Positions 33,583 to 42,153 of a stretch of 64,000 nt of DNA are shown here, piece by piece. Origin of the DNA: Chloroflexia bacterium SDU3-3 (lineage in GTDB: Bacteria > Chloroflexota > Chloroflexia > Chloroflexales > Roseiflexaceae); contig WBOU01000001.1 of assembly GCA_009268125.1 (NCBI GenBank), forward strand, positions 1-64,000. The letters are read 5' to 3'. The position numbers were made by a program, and so were the translations under genes. Under the pieces are notes generated by a model. That model was not told where the DNA came from. It searched no databases and was given only the letters and a program-made list of their open reading frames with translations. The stretch's first letter is position 1. The number at the start of each line of letters is the position of its first letter.

Positions 33583-34911
33583 ATGGGCGATGTGTTTCTG
33601 ACGGTCGATCTGGGCTTTGGCGACGCGGGGAAGGGCGGCATCGTCGACTACCTGACGCGCGCCAGCGGGGCGCACACGGTGGTGCGCTACAATGGCGGCG
33701 CGCAGGCCGCGCACCGCGTGGTCGAGGGCGGGCGCGAGCATGTGTTCAGCCAGTTTGGCAGCGGCACGCTAGCAGGCGCTGCCACGCACCTCTCGCGATT
33801 CATGCTGGTGGAGCCGCTGGCCATGGAGTCCGAGGCCGCGCACCTGCGTCGCCTGGGCGTGGCCGAGCCGTTCGATCTCACCACAATCGATGCGCAGGCC
33901 CTGGTGATCACGCCGTTTCACCGCGCCACCAACCGGCTGCGCGAGCTGGCGCGCGGGCCTGGCCGCCACGGCAGCTGCGGCATCGGCGTGGGCGAGGCGG
34001 CGGCTGATGCGCTGGCCCACGCCGCGCACGCGGTGCGCATGGGCGACATGCACCACCCCAACGCGCTGTATGCCAAGCTATGTTTCCTGCGCGATCTGGC
34101 GCTGGCCAAGCTGCGCACCTTCGAGGATCGCATCCTCCCGAGTGCGCAGGCCGAGGCCGAGCTGGAGCTGCTGCACGACCCAGACTGGGCCGACTGGCTG
34201 CTGCCCGCTTACCGCGATTTCGCCGCGCGCGCCCAGGTGGTGCCCGGCGAGCATGTACGAGGGCTGCTGGCCCGCCCTGGCGCGGTGATCTTCGAGGGGG
34301 CGCAGGGCGTGCTGCTCGATGAGTGGCGCGGCTTCCACCCCTACACCACCTGGAGCACCACCACGCTGGCCAACGCCGACGCGCTGCTGGCCGAGGCAGG
34401 GCATACTGGCGCGGTGACGCGCTTGGGCCTGACGCGGGGCTACGCCACCCGCCACGGCGCAGGCCCGTTCGTGAGCGAGGATGCCGGGCTGACGGCGGCG
34501 CTGCCGGATGCGCGCAATGGCCACGGCACGTGGCAGGGCGGCTTCCGCGCGGGATGGCTGGACATGGTGATGCTGCGCTACGCGCTGGATGTGGTGGGGC
34601 CGCTGGATGGCTTGGCGGTGACATGCCTGGATCGGCTGGCGGATCTGGGCGAGCTGCGTGTCTGCCAGCGCTACACCTGCGCGGGGCGCGACCTGGAGCG
34701 GCTGGCGATCTCGCCCGACCCGCGCGACCTGGCCCACCAGGAGCGGCTGACGATGCAGCTTCTCGCCTGTGTGCCCAAGCATGTGGCGCTGGCATCGGCG
34801 GATGCGCTGATCGATCATCTTGAGCGCGATCTAGATATTCCTGTTGCGATCACATCATATGGTTCAGACGCCACACGGAAACAGCAGATGCAGCCATTTT
34901 TTCAACGGTAG
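33583..34911 (+). CDS. Divergent adenylosuccinate synthetase-like enzyme
   Basis: Protein of 442 residues with the PurA fold. The P-loop region reads GFGDAGKGG: the general base D14 and K17 of PurA are kept, but PurA's following Glu is Ala. The IMP-site histidine is H44 (GGAQAAHRV). FEGAQGVLLD and TRHGAGPF are conserved. The aspartate-binding loop, arginine-rich in PurA (TTGRRRR), is GTWQGGFRAGW near residue 317, and the guanine-recognition TKxD is TCLD (347-350). These changes suggest a changed amino-acid or nucleotide substrate. Phage PurZ enzymes differ in the opposite way (the base Asp is lost). The start at 33583 has GGAG upstream; an upstream TTG is rejected. Its place beside J-domain and vWA genes argues against housekeeping purine synthesis. 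Confidence 0.85.
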   Translation: MGDVFLTVDLGFGDAGKGGIVDYLTRASGAHTVVRYNGGAQAAHRVVEGGREHVFSQFGSGTLAGAATHLSRFMLVEPLAMESEAAHLRRLGVAEPFDLTTIDAQALVITPFHRATNRLRELARGPGRHGSCGIGVGEAAADALAHAAHAVRMGDMHHPNALYAKLCFLRDLALAKLRTFEDRILPSAQAEAELELLHDPDWADWLLPAYRDFAARAQVVPGEHVRGLLARPGAVIFEGAQGVLLDEWRGFHPYTTWSTTTLANADALLAEAGHTGAVTRLGLTRGYATRHGAGPFVSEDAGLTAALPDARNGHGTWQGGFRAGWLDMVMLRYALDVVGPLDGLAVTCLDRLADLGELRVCQRYTCAGRDLERLAISPDPRDLAHQERLTMQLLACVPKHVALASADALIDHLERDLDIPVAITSYGSDATRKQQMQPFFQR

Positions 34912-34927
34912 CCGCTCTTCTTTTTGC

Positions 34928-34963
34928 AAACGGGCCGCATGGTTTAGCCCATGCGGCCCGTTT
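34928..34963. terminator. Bidirectional terminator
   Basis: A 15-bp perfect stem (34928-34942 and 34949-34963) with A-run and T-run at its ends, between the convergent PurA-like and HExxH genes. Confidence 0.9.
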
Positions 34964-34969
34964 CTGCCG

Positions 34970-35656
34970 CTACCAGCGGTACACATCACGCAGCGTGAAG
35001 ACCAGGATCGCCGCCGAGATCGCAGTCCACACCACCGCCCACAGCAGCGCGGGCAGGCCGGTGGCGGCGGCCATGATCTGGGCGTCGGTGTTGACCTGGC
35101 TCTGCGACGAGAGGAAGATCAGGCCGATCAGGCTGTTGAAGCCATCGAAGATCAGCTCGACCGCCAGCACCAGCAGCAGGGTCTCGGCCCAGCGGCTGGG
35201 CAGGCGCTGGGCCGCTGCGATCAGCGCCGCCGCTAGCAGCAGCCCGCTGGCGATGCCGAACAGGCTGCGCACAAACAGCAGGCAGAGCACGCCCAGTATC
35301 ACGCCTAGCCCCATCAGCAGGGTGCGCGCCGAGACGTGGCGGGCCGAGAGCCGCAGCAGTAGGCCGCCGAACACCGCGCTGCCCACATAGCCCGCGCTAG
35401 TGATAAACCAGCGCACCCCACCGGCGGAAAGCGCGAGGCCAGAGAGATCGGCCTCGACCACAAATTCCTGAAACCTGCCGCCGGTGATGACCGCCGCGAT
35501 GCCGTGGCAGATCTCGTGGATGAAGGTGCCGAATAGGCGGAACGGGTACGATACCCAGCTGAGCATCGGGATCTGCCAGGTGATCAGGATGACCAGCGTG
35601 ACGAGTAGGACGCTGCCGATCTCGCGGCGGTGCCATGTTGAAAATGAGCGTGACAT
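34970..35656 (-). CDS. M50-type membrane protein with HExxH
   Basis: Protein of 228 residues with about six hydrophobic segments. FGTFIHEICHGIAAVITGG carries a zinc-protease HExxH motif (HEICH, near residues 47-51) at the end of the first span, like the M50B/SpoIVFB-like membrane peptidases. A second-half aspartate that could complete the site is seen in the C-terminal FDGFNSLIGL. The family is widespread and largely uncharacterised in bacteria; the substrate is unknown. Ends 6 bp from the shared terminator. Confidence 0.8.
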   Translation of the reverse strand: MSRSFSTWHRREIGSVLLVTLVILITWQIPMLSWVSYPFRLFGTFIHEICHGIAAVITGGRFQEFVVEADLSGLALSAGGVRWFITSAGYVGSAVFGGLLLRLSARHVSARTLLMGLGVILGVLCLLFVRSLFGIASGLLLAAALIAAAQRLPSRWAETLLLVLAVELIFDGFNSLIGLIFLSSQSQVNTDAQIMAAATGLPALLWAVVWTAISAAILVFTLRDVYRW

Positions 35657-35700
35657 AATCCCTCACAGGTTACAAGGGTCGGAACGGGCGAAGCCGCCAC

Positions 35701-37731
35701 CTAGTGCATGGTGATGACTTCGAGGTTGCTATAGCCGATGTTGTCGTTGCCCTCGCCGTTTTTTAGCGCCCGGAGCCGGATGTACCGCGCCTCCACGGGT
35801 GCGAAGGCTTTCTCTTGGCGGATGGGGTTGTTGACGATGTTTGAGAACTCGCCCTCGCTCACCAGCTTCCAGCTCACAAGGTCGGCGGCGACCCAGAACT
35901 CGTACTGGGTGATAATCCCTGGCCCCCACAGCGCGTGGTCGGGCAAGTAGCGGAACCCGACCAGCGTCTGCTGCGAGCCGAGGTCGATCTCAAGATCCAC
36001 CGGCAGCGCGCCGCCGTTGTTTTTATGCCAGACGGTGGCTGGGTCGCCATCAAGCAGACGTAGAGAGTCTGGGTCATCGGTGTCAAGAATGGCCCACGCG
36101 CGGCGTGCAAGGTCGAAGGTCTCGCTTCCCACGGGGCTGACCTGCCCGCTGGAAGGGTCGAAGGTAATAGCGCGCACATCCAGCCGTCCGCCATCGGTGG
36201 GGATCGGCGCGGTGAACCGAGGCGACTGGGGCGTCGGGCTGCTGCCGTCGAGCGTGTAGTGGACGAATGGGCCGATATCATCGGTCCGGAACGAGATGTC
36301 GCCCTGCTGGTTGCGCATGATGGTCGGCGGGCGCAAGACCAGCGGCGCATTAAATACCCCTATCCTGGTGATCATCGGGCACGCTCGGGCCGCGCGCACC
36401 GAGAAGCGCACCTGGGAGACAGCGACGCTTGGAAACCGCAGGATGCGGCGGTAGCCGATGGTGGTGCCATGCGCCAAGGTCTGCCACGCCCCGCCTACCA
36501 TGGCCTCGACCTCGAACGCGCTCACGCGCTGGCCCTGGCGGATGTCCTCCTCGACCATGAAGCGGTTGATGGCGGTGGGCCGCCCCCAGTCGAGCGTCAC
36601 AGCGCCCTGCATCACGCCGTCGTCGGTGGCCCAGTAGGTGTCGATATCCCCATCCACCGTGCGCGCGCCACCGTAGGCTGGGTCGCCCCCGCGCACCGGC
36701 GAGGCGCTGACCTGCGCCTGGGGGGCCAGATCGTGGGCGAAGGAGTCGCGGATGGCCTGCGCCCACTCTCGCGCTGCGCGCTCGTCGTTGGGGTGGATCA
36801 GGCCCGCCGGGGTGATAGGGAAGTTCAGCAGCAGGCTGGCATTTCGTCCCACCGAGGCGTAGTAGACATCGAGCAGGCGGGGCAGCGACTTCACCTTGCC
36901 ATCCTCCGAGGGGTGGTAGAACCACTCGGGTCGGATCGAGGTGTTGACCTCGGCGGCGACCCACGCGTCGCCGCTCGGCAGCCCGTGGTGCAGCATGGCC
37001 CACGAGACATCGCCCTGGCTGTCAAGCATGCTCCAGTTGGTCTCGCCCACAAAGCCATCTTCGGTGCCCACCCAGCGCAGCTCGCCCCGGTCGCCGCCAT
37101 CGTTCCAGATGATGCACTCGGGCTGGAGGCTGCGGATGAGGCTATAGGTGTTCGGCCAATCGTAGTAGGTCTTTGGGTCGATGGTGCGGATCTCGCGCGC
37201 GCCGCCGTAGTAGCCCGACCCGCCGTTGGCCCCATCGAACCAGATCTCGAAGATCGGGCCGTAGTTTGTGAGAAGCTCGGTGAGCTGCTGGCGAAAGTAG
37301 CTGATGTAGGATGGCTGCGCGTAGTCGGCCCGGTTGCGATCCCAGGGCGAGAGGTAGATGCCGAGCTTCAGCCCATATTCCTGGCACGCCGCCGCCAGCT
37401 CGCCGACCACGTCGCCTTTCCCGTCCTTCCATGGGGTGTTCTTCACCGAGTAGTCGGTATACTTTGATGGCCATAGGCAGAACCCGCAGTGGTGCTTGGC
37501 CGTCACGATGATCGCCTTCAGACCTGCGTCGCGGCAGACCCGCGCCCACTGGCGGGCGTCGAGACCCTGGGGATTAAACAGGCTGAGGTCTTCGTCGCCG
37601 TACCCCCAGGCCTGATCGGTATAGGTATTGAGCGAAAAGTGGACAAAGGCATAGGTTTCAAGGCGTTGCCAGCGCCATTGCGTGGCCGATGGGGTGGGTG
37701 CCAAGGGGGCTGGTGGTGGAAAAGAAGGCAT
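35701..37731 (-). CDS. GH29 alpha-L-fucosidase with C-terminal carbohydrate-binding domain
   Basis: Retaining alpha-L-fucosidase of 676 residues, longer than a bare GH29 catalytic domain. The catalytic part covers about 1-340: EIWFDGANG carries nucleophile D166, and AIIVTAKHHCGFCLWPSKYTDYSV is the family signature. A discoidin-like domain (about 345-460, ARTVDGDIDTYWATDDG) and a short chitobiase/FN3-like segment follow. A second discoidin-type stretch ends the protein (LLDGDPATVWHKNN ... YIRLRALKNGEG). No signal peptide is apparent, despite domains often seen in exported enzymes. The start at 37731 places AGAGG 9 bases away; the ATG at 37740 abuts it. It would remove alpha-1,3/1,4- or 1,2-linked fucose. 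Confidence 0.92.
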   Translation of the reverse strand: MPSFPPPAPLAPTPSATQWRWQRLETYAFVHFSLNTYTDQAWGYGDEDLSLFNPQGLDARQWARVCRDAGLKAIIVTAKHHCGFCLWPSKYTDYSVKNTPWKDGKGDVVGELAAACQEYGLKLGIYLSPWDRNRADYAQPSYISYFRQQLTELLTNYGPIFEIWFDGANGGSGYYGGAREIRTIDPKTYYDWPNTYSLIRSLQPECIIWNDGGDRGELRWVGTEDGFVGETNWSMLDSQGDVSWAMLHHGLPSGDAWVAAEVNTSIRPEWFYHPSEDGKVKSLPRLLDVYYASVGRNASLLLNFPITPAGLIHPNDERAAREWAQAIRDSFAHDLAPQAQVSASPVRGGDPAYGGARTVDGDIDTYWATDDGVMQGAVTLDWGRPTAINRFMVEEDIRQGQRVSAFEVEAMVGGAWQTLAHGTTIGYRRILRFPSVAVSQVRFSVRAARACPMITRIGVFNAPLVLRPPTIMRNQQGDISFRTDDIGPFVHYTLDGSSPTPQSPRFTAPIPTDGGRLDVRAITFDPSSGQVSPVGSETFDLARRAWAILDTDDPDSLRLLDGDPATVWHKNNGGALPVDLEIDLGSQQTLVGFRYLPDHALWGPGIITQYEFWVAADLVSWKLVSEGEFSNIVNNPIRQEKAFAPVEARYIRLRALKNGEGNDNIGYSNLEVITMH

Positions 37732-38168
37732 GCTTAGCATCCTCTACAAAGAAGCGTCGAGTGGGATGGGGTCACAATGAGCTAGGGTCGCCACTGTTCG
37801 ACTAGTTGCTTCCTAACGTATTCTCAGAAGAAATAGCCCTACTTCTCTCTAGAATGAGCTATATTAGGCTGCTACGCTCATCGGTATGGAGCAACCCATG
37901 GGTAAGAATGGCCAATTATACCGCACTCTCTTCGGTTACCTAGAGCTGCCTCATGGGTGGCTTCGCCATCGGCCTCTGGCGATAGGACGCGCCAGCCGGG
38001 CCGGGTGTTGCGGGGCGGCGCTAGCCAGCGCTTCTATTGCCAGCATCGCAACGTTCGGGGCCGGAACTGGCGGATCATCGATAGTTCCTGGCCGACCTAC
38101 GACAGACGGCCAGGGCGCGCGGCGCTATGCTATGCACATCAACCGAACGTGGAGAGAAGGAGCACACA
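37732..38168. other. 437-base divergent intergenic region
   Basis: Between the leftward GH29 and rightward cupin genes. The left 170 bases are moderately AT-rich, the right part GC-rich. Small open frames in the right half show no recognisable protein. No clear promoter pair; TATGCT near 38128 could be a -10 box for the cupin gene. Confidence 0.35.
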
Positions 38169-38546
38169 ATGATCATCATTCGGGCGGAGGATGTGGTGGG
38201 GCAGGCGAGCGATGGGGGAAATCGCTCGGGCGGCGTGGCGACGCCCTCGCGCGGGGCCAGCGGGGTAAGCGTGATCCGCCAGGAGCAGCAGCCGGGCGGC
38301 CAAGGCCCGCTGCACCTGCACGACCGCGAGGAGGTGATCTACCTGCTGGGCGGTCAGCTGCGGGTGTCGCAGGGCGAGCGCAGCGCCGAGCTTGCGGCAG
38401 GCGATGCCGCAATTATTCCGGCGGGCGAGGTCCACCAGCTCAATACCATAGGTGCCGAGCCTGCCGCGTGGCTGCTGATCGCGGCGGCAGGCGTGCGCTT
38501 CTTCCGGGTCGATGGCGAGGAGGTGCGGCCCGCGTGGGCTGAGTAG
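38169..38546 (+). CDS. Small cupin-domain protein
   Basis: Single-domain cupin of 125 residues. Motif 1 is seen as GPLHLHDREEVIYLLGGQL (metal ligands HLH and E) and motif 2 as GDAAIIPAGEVHQLNT (H). The metal-binding set is therefore complete. The start at 38169 follows AAGGAG at 7 bases. It lies 32 bp before an AraC-type regulator in the same direction, so it may bind or process the small molecule that the regulator senses. No substrate can be named. Confidence 0.85.
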   Translation: MIIIRAEDVVGQASDGGNRSGGVATPSRGASGVSVIRQEQQPGGQGPLHLHDREEVIYLLGGQLRVSQGERSAELAAGDAAIIPAGEVHQLNTIGAEPAAWLLIAAAGVRFFRVDGEEVRPAWAE

Positions 38547-38578
38547 CCGCCGGTGCCGCTGCTGTATGCGAGGTGCGG

Positions 38579-39328
38579 ATGGATGAGCCAACGTTTGGCA
38601 TTGCGCAGACTCTGACCGATCTTGACACCGGATGGAAGAGCTTCCCCGGCCACTACCTGCTCTACGCCGCCGACGGGGCCTTTCTGCTAGAGGCTGGTGA
38701 GGCCCAGTGGCGGCTGCCGCCCCAGCGCGCGGCCCTGATCGCGGCGGAGACGCCCATCCGCCTGCGCAGCAGCGGGGCGGTGGCATGCCACTCGGTGCTG
38801 TTTGCGCCGGGGGATATGCCGCCGCCCGCCCGCCCATGCTGCGTGTTCGCCGTCACCCCAGTGCTGCGCGAGATGCTGCGCTACAGCGCGCGCTGGGGGC
38901 GCGGGCGCTGCCCGGATGACGCGCAGGCCGCGCGCTTCTTTGCGGCGCTGGCCGACATGGGCAGCGAGGCGGCGGCCCAGCCAGCGCCGTTCTGGCTGCC
39001 GCGCCCGCGCTCGCCCGAGCTTGCGCGGGCCATGGCCTACGCGCTCGCCCACCTGGGCGGGCCGCTGAGCGCCGCGGGCGCGGCGCAGGCCGCTGGGGTC
39101 TCCGAGCGCACGCTGCTGCGCCGCTTCGAGGCCGAGACGCAGATGACGTGGCGGGTCTTCCTCGGCAGGGCGCGCATGATCCGCGCGATGGAGCTGCTTG
39201 AGCGGGGTTCGCTGCCAGTGATCGAGGTGGCCTACGCGGTGGGGTTTGCTAGCCCCGCCGCATTCAGCGCCGCATTTCGGGCCTTTACTGGCCAGACGCC
39301 GCGCGATTATGCTGGAAAGAGATTTTAG
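38579..39328 (+). CDS. AraC-family transcriptional regulator
   Basis: Regulator of 249 residues. The N-terminal part (about 1-100) is a cupin-like sensor region. The C-terminal AraC domain (about 150-249) has the first helix-turn-helix in LSAAGAAQAAGVSERTLLRRF and the second in LPVIEVAYAVGFASPAAFSAAFRAFTGQTPRDY. The ATG at 38579 is preferred over a GTG 6 bases upstream because GAGG is better placed. Target unknown; the adjoining cupin gene is the natural candidate. Confidence 0.9.
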   Translation: MDEPTFGIAQTLTDLDTGWKSFPGHYLLYAADGAFLLEAGEAQWRLPPQRAALIAAETPIRLRSSGAVACHSVLFAPGDMPPPARPCCVFAVTPVLREMLRYSARWGRGRCPDDAQAARFFAALADMGSEAAAQPAPFWLPRPRSPELARAMAYALAHLGGPLSAAGAAQAAGVSERTLLRRFEAETQMTWRVFLGRARMIRAMELLERGSLPVIEVAYAVGFASPAAFSAAFRAFTGQTPRDYAGKRF

Positions 39329-39435
39329 TAGTATTTTTAAGTTGGTTCAGCCGCCGAAACAATAGAATACCTTAGGCATTTCCACACGACACTCGCTATA
39401 ATAGCGATAGGCCTATTCAGTGTGGAATACAGGAG

Positions 39436-40407
39436 ATGCCTATGCGACTCACGCGGCTATCCAACGCACTTCCCGCCATCGCGCTGCTGGCGCTGGTGGC
39501 GATGCTGCCCACAGCCACCAGCCGCAGCGCCAGCGACAGCAGCAGCTACCTGCCGCTCATCCAGACGCCGTCGGTGCCGATCATCGATGGCTGCCCGATC
39601 TTCCCCGCCGACAACCCCTGGAACCGCCCGGTTGCCAGCGACCCGGTGGACCCCAACTCCGACGCGTATATCGCCAGCATCATGCAGGATCGCCAGTACC
39701 TGCACGCCGACTTCGGCGGCGGGGGCGCGTACGGTATCCCCTACACCACGGTGGGGCCTGACCAGGCGCTGGTGCCGGTCGCGTTCGAGTACGCCGACGA
39801 GAGCGACCCTGGCCCCTACCCCATCCCGCCCGATGCGCCGGTGGAGGGCGGCAGCGACCGCCACGTGCTAGTGCTGCAGCGCGAGACATGCAAGCTGTAC
39901 GAGATGTACGCCGCCACCTATGTCGGCCCCGGCTGGGCAGGCGGATCGGGCGCGGTGTTCGACCTGCGCTCGAACACGCTGCGCCCCGATGGCTGGACAT
40001 CCGCCGATGCGGCGGGCCTGCCCATCCTGCCCGGCCTGGCGCGCTACGACGAGGTGTCGGCGGGCAGCATCCGCCACGCGCTGCGCTTCACAGTGCAGCG
40101 CTCGCAGCGGGCCTACATCCACCCGGCCACGCACTACGCCAGCAGCCTCACCGCCACCGATCTGCCGCCCATGGGCCTGCGGCTGCGGCTCAAGGCCAGC
40201 TACGACCTCTCGGGCTTCACCGGCCAGTCGCGCGTGGTGCTGGAGGCCCTGAAGACCTACGGTATGATCGTGGCCGACAACGGTTCGAGCTGGTTTATTA
40301 GCGGGGCCTCGGATGCGCGCTGGGATGATGAGGATCTGGACCAGCTGAAGACGGTGCCTGGCAGCGCGTTTGAGGTGGTGAAGGTCGACCGGATCTACCG
40401 CCCCTAG
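39436..40407 (+). CDS. Uncharacterised secreted protein
   Basis: Protein of 323 residues, of which about 32 form a signal peptide (basic MPMRLTRL start, hydrophobic 11-25, Ala/Ser-rich end). I do not recognise a named domain. The mature region starts with CPIFPADNPWNRPVASDPVD and contains a Gly-rich patch. It ends with YGMIVADNGSSWFISGASDARWDDEDLDQLKTVPGSAFEVV. Proteins with these two blocks recur in GC-rich soil bacteria as conserved secreted proteins of unknown function. ACAGGAG precedes the ATG; a TATAAT inside a palindrome lies near 39397-39402 and could be the -10 box. Confidence 0.8.
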   Translation: MPMRLTRLSNALPAIALLALVAMLPTATSRSASDSSSYLPLIQTPSVPIIDGCPIFPADNPWNRPVASDPVDPNSDAYIASIMQDRQYLHADFGGGGAYGIPYTTVGPDQALVPVAFEYADESDPGPYPIPPDAPVEGGSDRHVLVLQRETCKLYEMYAATYVGPGWAGGSGAVFDLRSNTLRPDGWTSADAAGLPILPGLARYDEVSAGSIRHALRFTVQRSQRAYIHPATHYASSLTATDLPPMGLRLRLKASYDLSGFTGQSRVVLEALKTYGMIVADNGSSWFISGASDARWDDEDLDQLKTVPGSAFEVVKVDRIYRP

Positions 40408-40509
40408 TCAAGCACCCGAGTGCGGCGCAGATCGCACCCGCAGCGTTGAGCGCCGCCGCCCCAATGCGTTATAACCTTGGCAGGATCGCTTTGTATGCCG
40501 AGGTTGTCT

Positions 40510-42054
40510 ATGTATGCTTCGTTTCGCTCGCCGTGGAGGGTGGTGCTGGGCGCGCTGTTGCTGGGCGCGCTGGCCGACCAGCTGGTGATCGGGCGCTGGC
40601 CAGGGCTGGCGGTGCCCCTGTGGGTGCTGCTGGCCCTGGTCGCGCTTTTTGCGCTGGGCCGCGCCGAGCATGTGGCGGCTACGCCCGCGAACACCTGGCT
40701 GGGCGCGGCGGCGCTGCTGTTCGCCAGCTTTGTGGCGCTGCGGGCCACGCCCGCGCTGGTGTTTTTGGATGTGGTGGCGGTGCTGGGCCTGCTGGTGCTG
40801 CTGGTGGCGTTCTACCGCAGCCACGCGCTGGCACGCCTGCCGCTGCTGGCCGCGCTGGGCCGGGTGTGCCGCACATGCGTGTTTAGCCTCGTCGAGCCGA
40901 TCCAGCTGGCCCAGCAGGCGCTGGCCTTGGGCCTGCCGCTGCGCGGCGGGCTGCTGCGGCGCATGTTCCCCTTCCTGCGCGGTCTGCTGATCGCCGCGCC
41001 GCTGCTGCTGTGCTTCGGCTGGCTGCTCTCGGCTGCCGATGCGACCTTCTCGGCCTACCTTAGCCGGATCTTCACCCTAACCCTGCCACTTCAGTTCGAC
41101 ACGCTGGTGTGGCACAGCTTTGCGGCTGTGGTGCTGGCCTGGGTGTGCGCTGGCGCACTGGCAGTGGCGATCTGCACACCGCCGCTCGCCGTCGCACACC
41201 CCCCCGCCGAGGGCGAGACTCAGCGGCTCGACCAGCAGGGCGCGGGCCTACGCTTTTTGGGCTGGGTCGAGTCGATTACGGTGCTGGGGCTGGTGGATGC
41301 GCTGTTCGCCGCATTTATGCTGGTGCAGGCGGGCTACCTGTTCGGCGGGCTAGACACGCTGCAGCGCAGCGAGATGACCTATGCCGACTACGCGCGGCGC
41401 GGCTTCGCCGAGCTGGTGGTGGTGGCCTGTATGTCGCTGTGGCTGCTATGGGCGAGCTATATGGTCTCGCACCGCGCGCCGGGGCGGCAGCGCATGCTGT
41501 TCGACGGGGCATGCGTGGTGATGGTGGTGCTGCTGATCGGCATGCTCTGCTCGGCCTTCCAGCGCATGCTGCTCTACGAGCAGGCCTACGGCTTCACCGA
41601 GCTGCGGCTGTACACCCAGTCGTTTATGGTGTGGCTGGGGGCGCTGCTGGTGCTGTTCGTGGTGGCGCTGGTGCGCGAGCAGCCGCGCGCCTTTGTGTGG
41701 GGCGGTCTGGCCAGCGCGCTGGTGGTGCTGGCGGTGCTGAACCTGGCCAACCCCGAGCAGCTGATCGTGCGGGCCAACCTGCAGCGCTACCACGATATCG
41801 GCAAGCTCGACCACTACTACCTCACCCGCCTCTCCGCCGATGCCTACCCGGCCCTAGTAGATGCGCTGCCCACGCTGCCGAGCGATACCCAGGGCGAGAT
41901 TATGTGCGAGCTGGCCCTGCATCGCGGGCATCTGGCCGATATGGTGGCCGACGGCTGGCGCGGCTGGAACCTGGCGCGCTCGCGCGGGCTTGCGGCGCTG
42001 GAAGCGGTGGTGCCGCCGGGCGAGGCCGCCAGGTGCGGCTGGGAATTGCCCTAG
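40510..42054 (+). CDS. Multi-span membrane protein (DUF4173-like)
   Basis: Protein of about 514 residues with at least ten predicted membrane spans up to about residue 415. A soluble tail follows (ANPEQLIVRANLQRYHDIGKLDHYYLTRLSADAYPALVDALP). The pattern LTYADYARRGF-like (MTYADYARRGFAELVVV) and the NLANPEQLIVRAN block match the DUF4173 family, of unknown function. GAGG precedes the ATG at 40510; an ATG 15 bases upstream is an alternative. A VKOR gene follows about 100 bases later. Confidence 0.8.
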   Translation: MYASFRSPWRVVLGALLLGALADQLVIGRWPGLAVPLWVLLALVALFALGRAEHVAATPANTWLGAAALLFASFVALRATPALVFLDVVAVLGLLVLLVAFYRSHALARLPLLAALGRVCRTCVFSLVEPIQLAQQALALGLPLRGGLLRRMFPFLRGLLIAAPLLLCFGWLLSAADATFSAYLSRIFTLTLPLQFDTLVWHSFAAVVLAWVCAGALAVAICTPPLAVAHPPAEGETQRLDQQGAGLRFLGWVESITVLGLVDALFAAFMLVQAGYLFGGLDTLQRSEMTYADYARRGFAELVVVACMSLWLLWASYMVSHRAPGRQRMLFDGACVVMVVLLIGMLCSAFQRMLLYEQAYGFTELRLYTQSFMVWLGALLVLFVVALVREQPRAFVWGGLASALVVLAVLNLANPEQLIVRANLQRYHDIGKLDHYYLTRLSADAYPALVDALPTLPSDTQGEIMCELALHRGHLADMVADGWRGWNLARSRGLAALEAVVPPGEAARCGWELP

Positions 42055-42153
42055 CGCAAGCCATGAACGTGCTTTTTCACCCCTAAGTCCTAGTGCCTCG
42101 GGAGATCGGGGGATGGTAGCATGAGTGCGGTTTCCGAGCAACGAGGCACTACC

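Noticed and set aside
33583-34911. Idea that the PurA-like enzyme is a phage PurZ (diaminopurine synthesis)
   Set aside because: PurZ proteins lack the general-base Asp of PurA; here D14 is kept, and no phage genes or DNA polymerase are nearby.
36259-37467. Open frame of 402 codons on the plus strand
   Set aside because: Antisense to the GH29 gene; no motif, composition typical of a shadow.
37886-38542. Open frame of 218 codons over the cupin gene
   Set aside because: Different frame from the cupin metal motifs; Gly/Arg-rich shadow.
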